From contig NZ_JAOANI010000022.1 in NCBI RefSeq assembly GCF_025318105.1, positions 124,001 to 188,000 of the forward strand: a DNA stretch of 64,000 nucleotides, read 5' to 3'. Of the stretch, positions 1 through 9,458 are shown piece by piece. The translations under genes and the position numbers were made by a program. Position 1 is the stretch's first letter. Every line of letters begins with the position of its first letter. The notes under the pieces are model-generated. The model saw only the letters and a program-made list of their open reading frames with translations, ran no database searches and was not told where the DNA came from. The DNA comes from Venatoribacter pacificus. Its GTDB lineage: Bacteria; Pseudomonadota; Gammaproteobacteria; Pseudomonadales; Oceanobacteraceae.

Positions 1-103
1 GCAGTGGGCTTAAACATGCGCGCGCGCTCCATTTGAAATTGTCCCAACAGTATTCTTATTGCTGGCTAGGATAGCATTGGAGCAGTTAAAGAGGCCATAA
101 ACA

Positions 104-137
104 AAAACGCGGCTACCCACCGGGTAAGCCGCGTTTT
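104..137 (-). terminator. Terminator of gltBD
   Basis: GC-rich hairpin whose arms (AACGCGGCT-ACCC and GGGTAAGCCGCGTT) pair with a single bulge and are flanked by A and T runs. It lies 43 bases past the gltD stop and fits a rho-independent terminator for the minus-strand operon. Confidence 0.75.
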
Positions 138-179
138 ATGCCGTCTGTCACATTCTGCCCAATTGCGGCAGAAAATGGC

Positions 180-1598
180 TTATACGTCGAGGTAGTCGAG
201 AATACCCTCGGCTGCGTTACGGCCTTCCCAGATGGCAGTAACCACCAGATCAGAACCACGCACCATATCGCCACCGGCAAACACTTTCGGGTTAGAAGTC
301 TGGAACTTGAACTCCTGCTCTTCCGGTGCAACCACACCGTCCCAGCTGTTCAGTTCAATACCAAAATCCTTAAACCAGGGGGCCGGGCTAGGACGGAAGC
401 CGAAGGCTACCAGGACCGCATCCGCTGGCAGGATCTCTTCAGAACCTTCAATTACCTCAGGACGACGACGGCCGTTTTCATCCGGCTCACCCATTTTGGT
501 GGTCACAACCTTCACACCTTCAACCTTGTTTTCACCCACAATGGCAACAGGCTGACGGTTGAACAGGAAATTAACGCCTTCTTCACGTGCATTCACAACT
601 TCGCGCTTGGAACCCGGCATGTTGTCTTCATCACGACGGTAAGCACAGGTCACTTTGGCTGCGCCCTGACGGATAGACGTGCGGTTACAGTCCATCGCCG
701 TGTCACCACCACCCAGAACCACCACTTTTTTGCCTTTAACGCTGACAAAATCCGCGGCGTCTTTTTCGAAGCCAAGGTTACGATTAACGTTGGAGATGAG
801 GAAATCCAGCGCGTCATGAACGCCTGGCAGATCTTCGCCCGGGAAGCCGCCCTTCATGTAGTTGTAGGTGCCCATCCCCAGGAACACGGCGTCGAATTCA
901 TCAACAATGCTCTGGAAATCGATATCTTTACCCACTTCAGTGTTCAGGCGGAATTCCACACCCATACCTTCAAAGACGTTACGGCGGTTAACCATCACAC
1001 TCTTTTCCAGTTTGAACTCAGGAATACCGAAGGTCAGCAGACCGCCGATTTCCGGGTATTTATCGAACACAACCGGAGTAACACCATTACGTACCAGTAC
1101 GTCGGCCGCACCCAGGCCTGCAGGGCCGGCACCGATAATTGCCACACGCTTACCGGTTGGCACCACTTTCGACATATCCGGCTTCCAGCCCATAGCGAAG
1201 GCGGTATCGGTAATGTACTTCTCAACATTACCAATGGTCACTGCGCCAAAGCCGTCGTTCAGGGTACAGGCCCCTTCACACAGACGGTCCTGCGGACACA
1301 CGCGGCCACAGACTTCCGGCAGGGTATTGGTCTCATGACTCAGCTCAACCGCTTCCAGAATGTTGCCTTCACTGGCCAGCTTCAGCCAGTTCGGAATGTA
1401 GTTGTGTACCGGGCATTTCCATTCACAGTATGGATTGCCACACGCCAGACAACGGTGTGACTGGTCGTTAACCTGTTCCTGCTTGAAGGGTTCGTAAATC
1501 TCCACAAACTGCGCTTTGCGCAGATTGATGGATTTTTTCGCCGGATCCTGACGACCCACTTCGACAAACTGGAAATTATTGTTCAGACGTTGCGCCAT
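180..1598 (-). CDS. gltD: Glutamate synthase [NADPH] small subunit
   Basis: This is the 472-residue beta subunit of glutamate synthase. It oxidises NADPH and passes electrons through FAD and Fe-S centres to GltB, for glutamate formation from glutamine and 2-oxoglutarate in the cytoplasm. Two N-terminal cysteine groups (C50, C53, C58, C62 and C97, C101, C107, C111) are the expected 4Fe-4S ligands. GAGPAG at 156-161 is the FAD dinucleotide fold and a second GGGDTAMD motif serves NADPH. Length is typical of the family. It lies 30 bases downstream of gltB in the same operon and is followed by a hairpin terminator. Confidence 0.97.
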   Translation of the reverse strand: MAQRLNNNFQFVEVGRQDPAKKSINLRKAQFVEIYEPFKQEQVNDQSHRCLACGNPYCEWKCPVHNYIPNWLKLASEGNILEAVELSHETNTLPEVCGRVCPQDRLCEGACTLNDGFGAVTIGNVEKYITDTAFAMGWKPDMSKVVPTGKRVAIIGAGPAGLGAADVLVRNGVTPVVFDKYPEIGGLLTFGIPEFKLEKSVMVNRRNVFEGMGVEFRLNTEVGKDIDFQSIVDEFDAVFLGMGTYNYMKGGFPGEDLPGVHDALDFLISNVNRNLGFEKDAADFVSVKGKKVVVLGGGDTAMDCNRTSIRQGAAKVTCAYRRDEDNMPGSKREVVNAREEGVNFLFNRQPVAIVGENKVEGVKVVTTKMGEPDENGRRRPEVIEGSEEILPADAVLVAFGFRPSPAPWFKDFGIELNSWDGVVAPEEQEFKFQTSNPKVFAGGDMVRGSDLVVTAIWEGRNAAEGILDYLDV

Positions 1599-1628
1599 CT
1601 CGAACCTCTCTCTCTCGTCCTGTACCGA

Positions 1629-4600
1629 TTACTCAGGACGAGCACGGGTGTTATTCAGCAATTGTTGTAAGTCGGCGGCTTTCGGTTTCACCAGCCAGAA
1701 CTTGCCGATGAAGCCATCGAAGTCATCCAGAATGGTCTGACCCCAGGCACTGCCGGTTTCGCCCACGAATTCACGCAGAACACTGCGCAGATGACTGCGG
1801 TGCGCTTCGGTCAGTTCGTTGGAGATACGGTGGATATCCACCAGCTCGTGGTTGTACTTGTCGACAAAGCTGTTATCGAGGTCGAGTACATAAGCGAAAC
1901 CACCGGTCATACCTGCACCGAAGTTATAGCCGGTTGCACCCAGGACACAGACCATACCGCCTGTCATATACTCACAGCAGTGATCGCCTGCGCCTTCCAC
2001 AACCGCATGCGCACCGGAGTTACGCACACCGAAACGCTCACCGGCACGGCCGGCCGCCAGCAATTTACCGCCAGTCGCACCGTACAGACAGGTGTTACCA
2101 ACGATGGAGGTGTCATTCGAGCTGAAGGCCGATCCTTTCGGCGGGAAGATCACCAGCTTACCGCCGGTCATACCTTTACCCACGTAATCGTTAGCATCAC
2201 CTTCCAGTACCATTTCCAGACCACCGGCATTCCAGACACCGAATGACTGACCGGCAACCCCGGTCAGGTTCATGCGTACTGGCTTGTCAGCCATGCCCTG
2301 GTTGCCATAACGCTTGGCAATTTCACCAGACAGACGCGCGCCGATGGAACGGTCACAGTTGGTGATACGGAAGTTAAATTCACCGCCGGCTTTGTTTTCA
2401 ATCGCTGGCAGCACATCCGTGACCATGCGTTCAGCCAGCAGGCCTTCATCGTATGGAGTGTTGCGCTCAACCTTAACGGTATGTGGCTTATCGGCAGGAA
2501 TATGGTCGTTAGCCAGTAATGGCATCAGATCCAGATTACGCTGCTTACTGGTCAGGCCTTCAAGCATATCCAGCAGGTCGGTACGGCCAACCAGCTCTTC
2601 CATGCTGCGCACACCCAGCTGAGCCATCCAGCCACGTACTTCTTCAGCGAGGAAGCGGAAGTAGTTTTTCACCATGTCGGCAGTGCCGATGTAGTGCGCT
2701 TCACGCAGACCATCATTCTGAGTAGCAACACCGGTCGCACAGTTGTTCAGGTGACAGATACGCAGGTATTTACAACCCACTGCCACCATCGGCAACGTAC
2801 CGAAGCCGAAGGATTCCGCCCCCAGAATGGCTGCTTTCACCACATCCAGACCAGACTTCAGACCACCATCCGTCTGTACACGGACTTTGCCCCGCAGATC
2901 GTTGGAACGCAGTGCCTGATGGGCTTCGGACAGGCCGAGCTCCCATGGCGAACCGGCGTATTTAATCGACGTGATCGGTGATGCCGCAGTACCACCGTCA
3001 TAACCAGAAATGGTAATCAGATCGGCATACGCCTTGGCAACACCGGCAGCAATGGTGCCGACGCCCGGTTCAGACACCAGCTTCACCGATACCAGCGCAG
3101 ATGGGTTCACCTGCTTCAGGTCGAAGATCAGCTGCGCCAGATCTTCAATCGAGTAGATATCGTGGTGCGGCGGTGGCGAAATCAGGGTTACCCCGGGTAC
3201 TGAATAGCGCAGGGTCGCGATCAGATCGTTAACCTTACCACCCGGCAGCTGACCACCTTCGCCCGGCTTGGCACCCTGAGCGACTTTAATCTGCAGCACA
3301 TCAGCACTGGCCAGATAAGCCGGGGTTACACCAAAACGACCGGAAGCAATCTGCTTGATCTTGGAGTTTTTGTTGGTGCCGTAACGGGCCGGATCTTCAC
3401 CGCCCTCACCGGAGTTGGAACGACCACCCAGTTCGTTCATGGCTTCAGCCAGTGCTTCGTGTGCTTCTGGAGACAACGCTCCCAGAGACATGGCAGCAGT
3501 ATCAAAACGCGGGAACAGCTTTTCAGCCGGCTCCACTTCGCTGATATCAATCGGCGTGATGTCTTTACGCAGGCTCAGCAGGTCACGGATCGTCGCCACC
3601 GGACGCTTGTTCACCAGATCGGCGAAACGATCATAGGCAGCCTGACTGTTGGTCTGCACGGCTTCCTGAATGTTTTTCACAACATCCGGGTTATAAGCAT
3701 GATATTCGCCGCCGTGAACGTATTTGATCAGGCCGCCCTGGTCGATTTTCTTACGGTTCTTCCAGGCATTCTTACGGATAAGTTCGAGATCTTCTTCGAA
3801 ATCGGCAAAGGTCGCGCCCTGAATACGGCTGGTAACACCACAGAAGCACAGATCAACAACTTCTCTGCTCAGGCCCACGGCTTCAAACAGCTGCGAGCCA
3901 CGGTAAGAAGCCACCGTCGAGATACCCATTTTGGACATCACTTTCAGCAGGCCCTTACGGATAGCTTTGCGGAAGTTCTGCTGCGATTTCAGCGGATCGC
4001 CCAGTAATTCGTTGGTGCGGTGCAGGTCGGTCAGCACATCGTACGCCAGCCATGGGTAAACAGCGGTCGCACCGAAGCCCAGCAACACGGCAAACTGGTG
4101 AGCGTCACGGGCAGAACCGGTTTCAACGATGATATTACCGTTGGTACGCAGACCCTGCTTAACCAGACGATGATGCACCGCGCCGGTTGCCATAACCGCA
4201 GGAATCACCCACTGACTGTCATGGACATCGCGATCCGACAGGATAAGCATAACGTTGCCGTCACGCAGTGCCTGTTCAGCCTGATCAGCCAGATTGATAA
4301 TGGCTTGTTGCAGACCCACCGCAGGATCAAACGCCAGCGACAAGGTGGTATGAGCAAACGCGTCCAGCCCCGTGGTTTTCAGACCGTGGAATTTCAGCGG
4401 CGACAGTACCGGAGACGTCAGGATGATGCGGTTGGCATGATCAGCGCCGGTTTCGAAAACGTTTTTCTCGGCACCGATGCAGGTTTCCAGCGACATCACG
4501 ATGGCTTCACGCAGCGGATCGATTGGCGGGTTGGTAACCTGCGCGAACTGCTGGCGGAAGTAATCAGCCAGATGGCGAACGCGCTGAGACAGCACCGCCA

Positions 4601-6080
4601 TCGGCGTATCATCGCCCATAGAACCGGTGGCTTCCTGGCCTTCTTCGCCCATCGGACGCAGTACCTGATCACGTTCTTCGTTGGTGACCAATTGCAGCTT
4701 CTGATGGGTATTGAGCAGATCGCCGGACAGCGCTTCAGCATCGTCCACTTTTTGCAGCAACAGCTGGCTTTCCATACGGATGGCATTTTCTTTCAGCCAT
4801 TTTTTGTACGGGAACTCAGACTTCAGCGCATTGTCGATGTCTGCGGCGTTAAGTAACTTGCCTTCTTTGGTATCAATCGCGAGGATTTCACCCGGCCCAA
4901 CACGGCCTTTGGCAACCACGTCTTCGGGCTTGTAGCCATAGACGCCGACTTCAGACGCAACGGTGATGAAGTTGTCTTTGGTGATGACCCAGCGTGAAGG
5001 ACGCAAACCGTTACGGTCGAGACCACAAACGGCATAACGGCCATCGGTGATAACCAGACCGGCCGGGCCGTCCCACGGCTCCATGTGCATGGAGTTGTAT
5101 TCGTAGAAAGAACGCAGATCGGCATCCATGGTTTCGACGTTCTGCCAGGCTGGCGGAATCATCATGCGGATAGCACGGAACAGGTTCATCCCCCCAGTCA
5201 CCAGCAACTCCAGCATGTTATCCATGGAGGATGAGTCGGAACCGGTGGTGTTAACAATAGGGGCCAGATCACTCAGGTTAGGCAGCAGATCGCTCTGGTA
5301 CTTACCGGTACGGGCGTTTGCCCAGCTACGGTTACCCTGAATGGTGTTGATCTCACCGTTGTGGGCCAGCATGCGGAATGGCTGAGCCAGCTGCCAGCGC
5401 GGCATGGTGTTGGTAGAAAAACGCTGATGGAATACGCAGATAGCGGTTTCCATGCGTTCATCACCGAGATCAAGGAAGAAATTCGGCAGGTCAACCGGCA
5501 TGGTCAGACCTTTATAGGACAGCACCCGGTCCGACAGACTGGCGATGTAGAAATCCGGGTATTCGCTCAGTGCTTTCTCGGCGAAACGACGCGCGTAGAA
5601 CAGCTTAACGGCGAAAGCGGTTTCATCCAGCTCAGAATCGGCAGCAATAAATACCTGCTCAAAACGAGGCAGACAGTCGATCGCCATCGGTCCCAGGCAG
5701 TCGTTATTGGTTGGCACGGTGCGCCAGCCCAATACAGACAAACCCTGACTGCTGAGAGCGTGCTCAACGGCGGTTTTCTGCTTGCTGAAAATGGCATCAT
5801 CAAGATCCATAAACAGCATACCAACAGCGTACTGCGCCGGTAATTCAATACCCGCTTGTGCAGAAACTGCGCGCAGGAAAGAATCCGGCTTTTGGATCAA
5901 CAGACCGCATCCGTCACCGGTTTTGCCATCCGCGGCAATACCGCCACGGTGTGTCATGCAGGTTAAGGATTCGATTGCTGTTGTTAACAGCTTGTGACTC
6001 GGCTGCCCTTCCAGATGGGCTAACAAACCGAATCCACAGTTGTCCTTAAAGTCGCCTGGAGTATACAGACCAGTTCTCAT
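1629..6080 (-). CDS. gltB: Glutamate synthase [NADPH] large subunit
   Basis: This 1483-residue alpha subunit makes two glutamates from glutamine and 2-oxoglutarate. The class II glutamine amidotransferase domain starts at C15 (NCGFG), so a 14-residue propeptide is expected to be removed to expose the catalytic cysteine. A central domain and an FMN-binding synthase domain follow (about 800-1170). The 3Fe-4S cysteines are C1103, C1109 and C1114 (CHLNNCATGVATQ). The C-terminal third is the GXGXG beta-helix. The length is right and no frameshift is seen. gltD follows after 30 bases. The 204 bases upstream, before the DamX-like gene, must hold its promoter unless transcription reads through. Confidence 0.97.
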   Translation of the reverse strand: MRTGLYTPGDFKDNCGFGLLAHLEGQPSHKLLTTAIESLTCMTHRGGIAADGKTGDGCGLLIQKPDSFLRAVSAQAGIELPAQYAVGMLFMDLDDAIFSKQKTAVEHALSSQGLSVLGWRTVPTNNDCLGPMAIDCLPRFEQVFIAADSELDETAFAVKLFYARRFAEKALSEYPDFYIASLSDRVLSYKGLTMPVDLPNFFLDLGDERMETAICVFHQRFSTNTMPRWQLAQPFRMLAHNGEINTIQGNRSWANARTGKYQSDLLPNLSDLAPIVNTTGSDSSSMDNMLELLVTGGMNLFRAIRMMIPPAWQNVETMDADLRSFYEYNSMHMEPWDGPAGLVITDGRYAVCGLDRNGLRPSRWVITKDNFITVASEVGVYGYKPEDVVAKGRVGPGEILAIDTKEGKLLNAADIDNALKSEFPYKKWLKENAIRMESQLLLQKVDDAEALSGDLLNTHQKLQLVTNEERDQVLRPMGEEGQEATGSMGDDTPMAVLSQRVRHLADYFRQQFAQVTNPPIDPLREAIVMSLETCIGAEKNVFETGADHANRIILTSPVLSPLKFHGLKTTGLDAFAHTTLSLAFDPAVGLQQAIINLADQAEQALRDGNVMLILSDRDVHDSQWVIPAVMATGAVHHRLVKQGLRTNGNIIVETGSARDAHQFAVLLGFGATAVYPWLAYDVLTDLHRTNELLGDPLKSQQNFRKAIRKGLLKVMSKMGISTVASYRGSQLFEAVGLSREVVDLCFCGVTSRIQGATFADFEEDLELIRKNAWKNRKKIDQGGLIKYVHGGEYHAYNPDVVKNIQEAVQTNSQAAYDRFADLVNKRPVATIRDLLSLRKDITPIDISEVEPAEKLFPRFDTAAMSLGALSPEAHEALAEAMNELGGRSNSGEGGEDPARYGTNKNSKIKQIASGRFGVTPAYLASADVLQIKVAQGAKPGEGGQLPGGKVNDLIATLRYSVPGVTLISPPPHHDIYSIEDLAQLIFDLKQVNPSALVSVKLVSEPGVGTIAAGVAKAYADLITISGYDGGTAASPITSIKYAGSPWELGLSEAHQALRSNDLRGKVRVQTDGGLKSGLDVVKAAILGAESFGFGTLPMVAVGCKYLRICHLNNCATGVATQNDGLREAHYIGTADMVKNYFRFLAEEVRGWMAQLGVRSMEELVGRTDLLDMLEGLTSKQRNLDLMPLLANDHIPADKPHTVKVERNTPYDEGLLAERMVTDVLPAIENKAGGEFNFRITNCDRSIGARLSGEIAKRYGNQGMADKPVRMNLTGVAGQSFGVWNAGGLEMVLEGDANDYVGKGMTGGKLVIFPPKGSAFSSNDTSIVGNTCLYGATGGKLLAAGRAGERFGVRNSGAHAVVEGAGDHCCEYMTGGMVCVLGATGYNFGAGMTGGFAYVLDLDNSFVDKYNHELVDIHRISNELTEAHRSHLRSVLREFVGETGSAWGQTILDDFDGFIGKFWLVKPKAADLQQLLNNTRARPE

Positions 6081-6284
6081 AGAACAGCTCTCATTAGTAA
6101 AAACAATTGAAAAATCAAGGGCTTACAACGGCCTAATGCTCAAAATTTAAGCAGCATCTAGACAAAAGGACGCTCATTCTACACATCTGAGGCCCCTGTC
6201 ACAAACATGAGCGTTTTTGCGTATTGTTGTAAGGCGGTAACGGAAGGCCGTCAATGCAGGAGATTAGCGGCTGGAAGAACGGGA

Positions 6285-7811
6285 TCAGCGCAGTATATTT
6301 TGCACCGCAGATACATCGCGAATCCAGGGAGACTGCGTACGCAGTTCCCGCGGCAGGGCATTAACCGCAGCCTTGGCCTCATCGCGGTTGCCATAGACGC
6401 CTGCCACAACGACAAACCACGGGCGTTCATTATGTTCGGTGCGATACTGGTACAGCGACCCGGCGACCTGAGACTGCCACTGCAGGCGAAATGCGGAGGC
6501 ATTGTCGACCTGATACGTACCAAACAACTGCACCACAAAACCGCTCTTCACCGCCAGCAAAGCGCGCTCATCGGCACTGCGCGACAGCGTGTTTGGTTGT
6601 ATGCGTGGTGCAGCCACCTCGCTCACCGCAGACCGGGCCGGAGCGGCGGTGGCTTTTTCCGGCACCGAAGAAGGCGCCGTAACGTCAGCAATGCCGGGCT
6701 TAGCTTGCGCTGCCGCGGGTTCATTGACCTGAACCGCCGATTCAGTCTCTGCTACCGCGTAATTGTAATCCGGCGCGTCGCTGGTTACATCGGTCTTAAC
6801 CACTGGCGGAGCAATCTCCGTCGTCTCAATCGCATCATCAGCGGCGAAAGGTGACAAAGACCCCTCGACAGGCGTGCTGGTATCTTCGTCCTGTGCAAGG
6901 CCCTGTTGTGCAATCTCCAGCCTTTGCTCCGGAGAAGCGACCTGAGCCGGGTCATCACCAGCACGGTATAAGAAAGAAACGACCAATGCCGCCGCGACCC
7001 CGGCAATAGCCAGCATATGCAGCAGAGGAAAACGGTTCGGTTGCGCAGCGGCCGGCGTTATCGCCTCAGCGTCTGCCACACCGGGCGACAGCAGATAATC
7101 TTCGGCATGATGTAACAATGCTTGCGGCCAGCCTGCAGATTGCTGCCAGATAAACAGCAACTCATCCTGAGTCAACGCCAAAGGCTGACCCGGGCTGAAC
7201 ACCTGCTGAATCAGCAGAGCAGCATCATCCAGCGACAAAGGCTCAAGCTTCAGCACATGCACAGGGGCCTGTGCCGGGCTTTCGCGAAACGCCAGCTCAA
7301 AGCTTGGCTGGCCAAATAAAGCAAAAGAAATCGCCTGAGGAGCCAGCAGAGCAAAGTGCGCAATGTCATTCAGGGTATCGGCATCCAGCTGGTCGGCCTG
7401 ATCAATAATCACCAGCAGACTTAAACCATCGTTATAACGCAACAGGGCAATGTCTTTGATTGCTTCACGGGCATGTACGATGTCATCTGACAGCTGAGGC
7501 ATATCCCAGCAGCGGGCAATCTGATTGAGAATGGCGGGCATTCCAAGCATCAGATCGGCGGTTATAAACAGGCTTTCTTCCGGATCTTCACGCTGCGCCG
7601 CCAAGGCTTGTGCCAATACGGTTTTACCACTGCCAGAAGGTCCGGTAACTGCGACCAGAAGTTCACTGTAAGACGCCAGATGCGCCAGTAATTCGAGATG
7701 TTTACGTTGCCCGGACAGCAACTGAGGCAGAGGCAAATGGTATCCATGCACCGGATCTTCTGAGCTGCTGTAGCGATGCGTTTCCAGATCCAGATTAAAA
7801 TCGGTTTCCAT
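6285..7811 (-). CDS. DamX-like AAA ATPase with C-terminal SPOR domain
   Basis: 508 residues. The N-terminal P-loop ATPase of ExeA/GspA type has Walker A GPSGSGKT at 57-64 and Walker B LLVIIDQAD near 132-140. One transmembrane helix lies at about 262-282. A Pro/Ala/Glu-rich linker follows, then a SPOR domain (about 430-508) of the kind that binds denuded septal peptidoglycan. This architecture, just downstream of aroB, is that of the DamX relatives found between aroB and gltB in pseudomonads, so a role in cell division is likely. E. coli DamX lacks an intact ATPase. The gene starts 30 bases past aroB and is probably cotranscribed with aroKB. Confidence 0.85.
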   Translation of the reverse strand: METDFNLDLETHRYSSSEDPVHGYHLPLPQLLSGQRKHLELLAHLASYSELLVAVTGPSGSGKTVLAQALAAQREDPEESLFITADLMLGMPAILNQIARCWDMPQLSDDIVHAREAIKDIALLRYNDGLSLLVIIDQADQLDADTLNDIAHFALLAPQAISFALFGQPSFELAFRESPAQAPVHVLKLEPLSLDDAALLIQQVFSPGQPLALTQDELLFIWQQSAGWPQALLHHAEDYLLSPGVADAEAITPAAAQPNRFPLLHMLAIAGVAAALVVSFLYRAGDDPAQVASPEQRLEIAQQGLAQDEDTSTPVEGSLSPFAADDAIETTEIAPPVVKTDVTSDAPDYNYAVAETESAVQVNEPAAAQAKPGIADVTAPSSVPEKATAAPARSAVSEVAAPRIQPNTLSRSADERALLAVKSGFVVQLFGTYQVDNASAFRLQWQSQVAGSLYQYRTEHNERPWFVVVAGVYGNRDEAKAAVNALPRELRTQSPWIRDVSAVQNILR

Positions 7812-7841
7812 AATTGCCTCCTTTAGTGACTCAAGAGTGAC

Positions 7842-8933
7842 TCAAGCCGTGCCCAGTTTATCCCCTGCCAACAGGGTTTGCGTCAACAAGTCTTTCGGAA
7901 CTTCCGACGTCATGTAGGCTTCACCTATACGCTGTAACAGCACCAGACGGATGCGTCCATCCAATACTTTTTTATCGACCTGCATGCGCGACAGGTAATC
8001 ATCCGCCGACATATTCAATGGCCCAACAACCGGTAAACCAGACGCCTGTAACAGGGAGCGCAGCTCGCGCAGCTCTTCGCTGCTGACATGCCCCATGCGC
8101 CAGCCAAGATCGGCCGCCATCAGCATACCAGTACCAACCGCCTCGCCATGCAACCACTGGCCATAGCCCTGATGAGCTTCAATTGCATGACCGAAGGTAT
8201 GGCCCAGATTCAGAATGGCGCGGATGCCGGATTCCGTTTCATCCTGGGCGACCACTTCGGCCTTATCCTGACAGGAACGTTCAATGGCATAAGCCAGAGC
8301 TTTTGGCTCACGCGCCATCAAGGCCGCAATGTTTTCTTTGATCCACTGATAAAACGCCGGATCACAGATAAGACCATATTTAATCACCTCAGCCAGACCA
8401 GCCGATAACTCGCGCTCAGGCAACGTATTCAGTGTACCTGTATCGGCTATCACACACTGAGGCTGATGAAACGCGCCAATCATGTTTTTGCCCAGCGGAT
8501 GATTCACGCCGGTTTTTCCGCCGACAGAGGAATCGACCTGCGACAGTAACGTGGTCGGTACCTGAATAAAGTTCACTCCGCGCTGATAAGATGCGGCCGC
8601 GTAGCCACACATATCCCCCACAACACCGCCACCAAGCGCCAACAGCGTTGTCGTGCGGTTATGTTGCTTCTGCAAGAGGGCGTCATAAATAAGATTCAGG
8701 GTGGTCAGGTCTTTGTAGGCTTCACCATCGGGCAGAATGACTTCATCGACCTGATAGCCTGCCAGCGCTTCTTTTACCTGCTGCAGGTACAAAGGTGCTA
8801 CGGTTTCATTGGTAACAATGAGTACCTGACGGCCTTTTATATAGGGAGTGAATAAAGCAGAATTGCCAAGCAACCCGGCACCAATAAAAATCGGGTAACT
8901 GCGGTCGCCCAGATCGACGGTCAGGGTATTCAT
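7842..8933 (-). CDS. aroB: 3-dehydroquinate synthase
   Basis: This 363-residue enzyme converts DAHP to 3-dehydroquinate, the second step of the shikimate pathway, using NAD+ and a divalent metal. Visible hallmarks are GGGVVGDMCGYAA for nucleotide binding and the metal ligands in AEVIKYG, NLGHTFGHA and WLHGEAV. The length is standard. The start codon lies 5 bases past the aroK stop, as expected for the conserved aroK-aroB pair, and the DamX-like gene follows. Confidence 0.97.
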   Translation of the reverse strand: MNTLTVDLGDRSYPIFIGAGLLGNSALFTPYIKGRQVLIVTNETVAPLYLQQVKEALAGYQVDEVILPDGEAYKDLTTLNLIYDALLQKQHNRTTTLLALGGGVVGDMCGYAAASYQRGVNFIQVPTTLLSQVDSSVGGKTGVNHPLGKNMIGAFHQPQCVIADTGTLNTLPERELSAGLAEVIKYGLICDPAFYQWIKENIAALMAREPKALAYAIERSCQDKAEVVAQDETESGIRAILNLGHTFGHAIEAHQGYGQWLHGEAVGTGMLMAADLGWRMGHVSSEELRELRSLLQASGLPVVGPLNMSADDYLSRMQVDKKVLDGRIRLVLLQRIGEAYMTSEVPKDLLTQTLLAGDKLGTA

Positions 8934-8938
8934 GTGTA

Positions 8939-9454
8939 TCAGCCTTTTATAAGCCTTTTAAGTTCCTGCACGACCCAGCGCGGATTGCGCTGGTCGGTTT
9001 CGATGATAATGTCTGCGATCTCACGATACAGCGGATCACGGGCACTGAACAGATCACGCAATATGCGCTCGGGATTTTCTGCCTGCAGCAGCGGACGGTT
9101 TTTATCTTTAGCCGTACGCGCCAGCTGCTGCTCTACAGAGGTGCAAAGATAGACGACCGTACCACGCGCACTTAAATGGCGACGATTGGCTTCACGCATT
9201 ACGACACCACCACCTGTCGCCAGGACGATGGAGCTCATTTGCGTCAGCTCATCAATAGCCTGCTCTTCGCGCTCACGAAAGCCGGACTCGCCTTCCATAT
9301 CAAAAATCCAGGGAATATTGGCACCGCAACGCTCTTCGATGACTTTATCAGAATCGAAAAACTCCACTTTGAGTTCGGCGGAAAGCAAGCGACCAATGGT
9401 GCTTTTACCAGCACCCATTGGCCCTATAAGAAAGACAGATTGTGATCGCTTCAT
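8939..9454 (-). CDS. aroK: Shikimate kinase
   Basis: 171 residues starting MKRSQSVFLIGPMGAGKSTIG. It phosphorylates shikimate with ATP in the cytoplasm. The P-loop GPMGAGKST, the substrate-binding FFDSD and the GGG loop (ATGGGVV) are all present. The reading frame is open further upstream, but the ATG at 9454 gives the family length and falls 4 bases after the pilQ stop, so it is preferred. It is followed directly by aroB and is probably part of a long pil-aro transcript. Confidence 0.95.
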   Translation of the reverse strand: MKRSQSVFLIGPMGAGKSTIGRLLSAELKVEFFDSDKVIEERCGANIPWIFDMEGESGFREREEQAIDELTQMSSIVLATGGGVVMREANRRHLSARGTVVYLCTSVEQQLARTAKDKNRPLLQAENPERILRDLFSARDPLYREIADIIIETDQRNPRWVVQELKRLIKG

Positions 9455-9458
9455 GGCA

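Noticed and set aside
138..1460. 440-codon open frame on the plus strand
   Set aside because: It lies entirely antisense to gltD; the protein is rich in His, Thr and Phe with no domain, a typical shadow of a well-used codon set.
4020..4856. 278-codon plus-strand open frame inside gltB
   Set aside because: Antisense shadow of gltB; no ribosome-binding site or recognisable motif.
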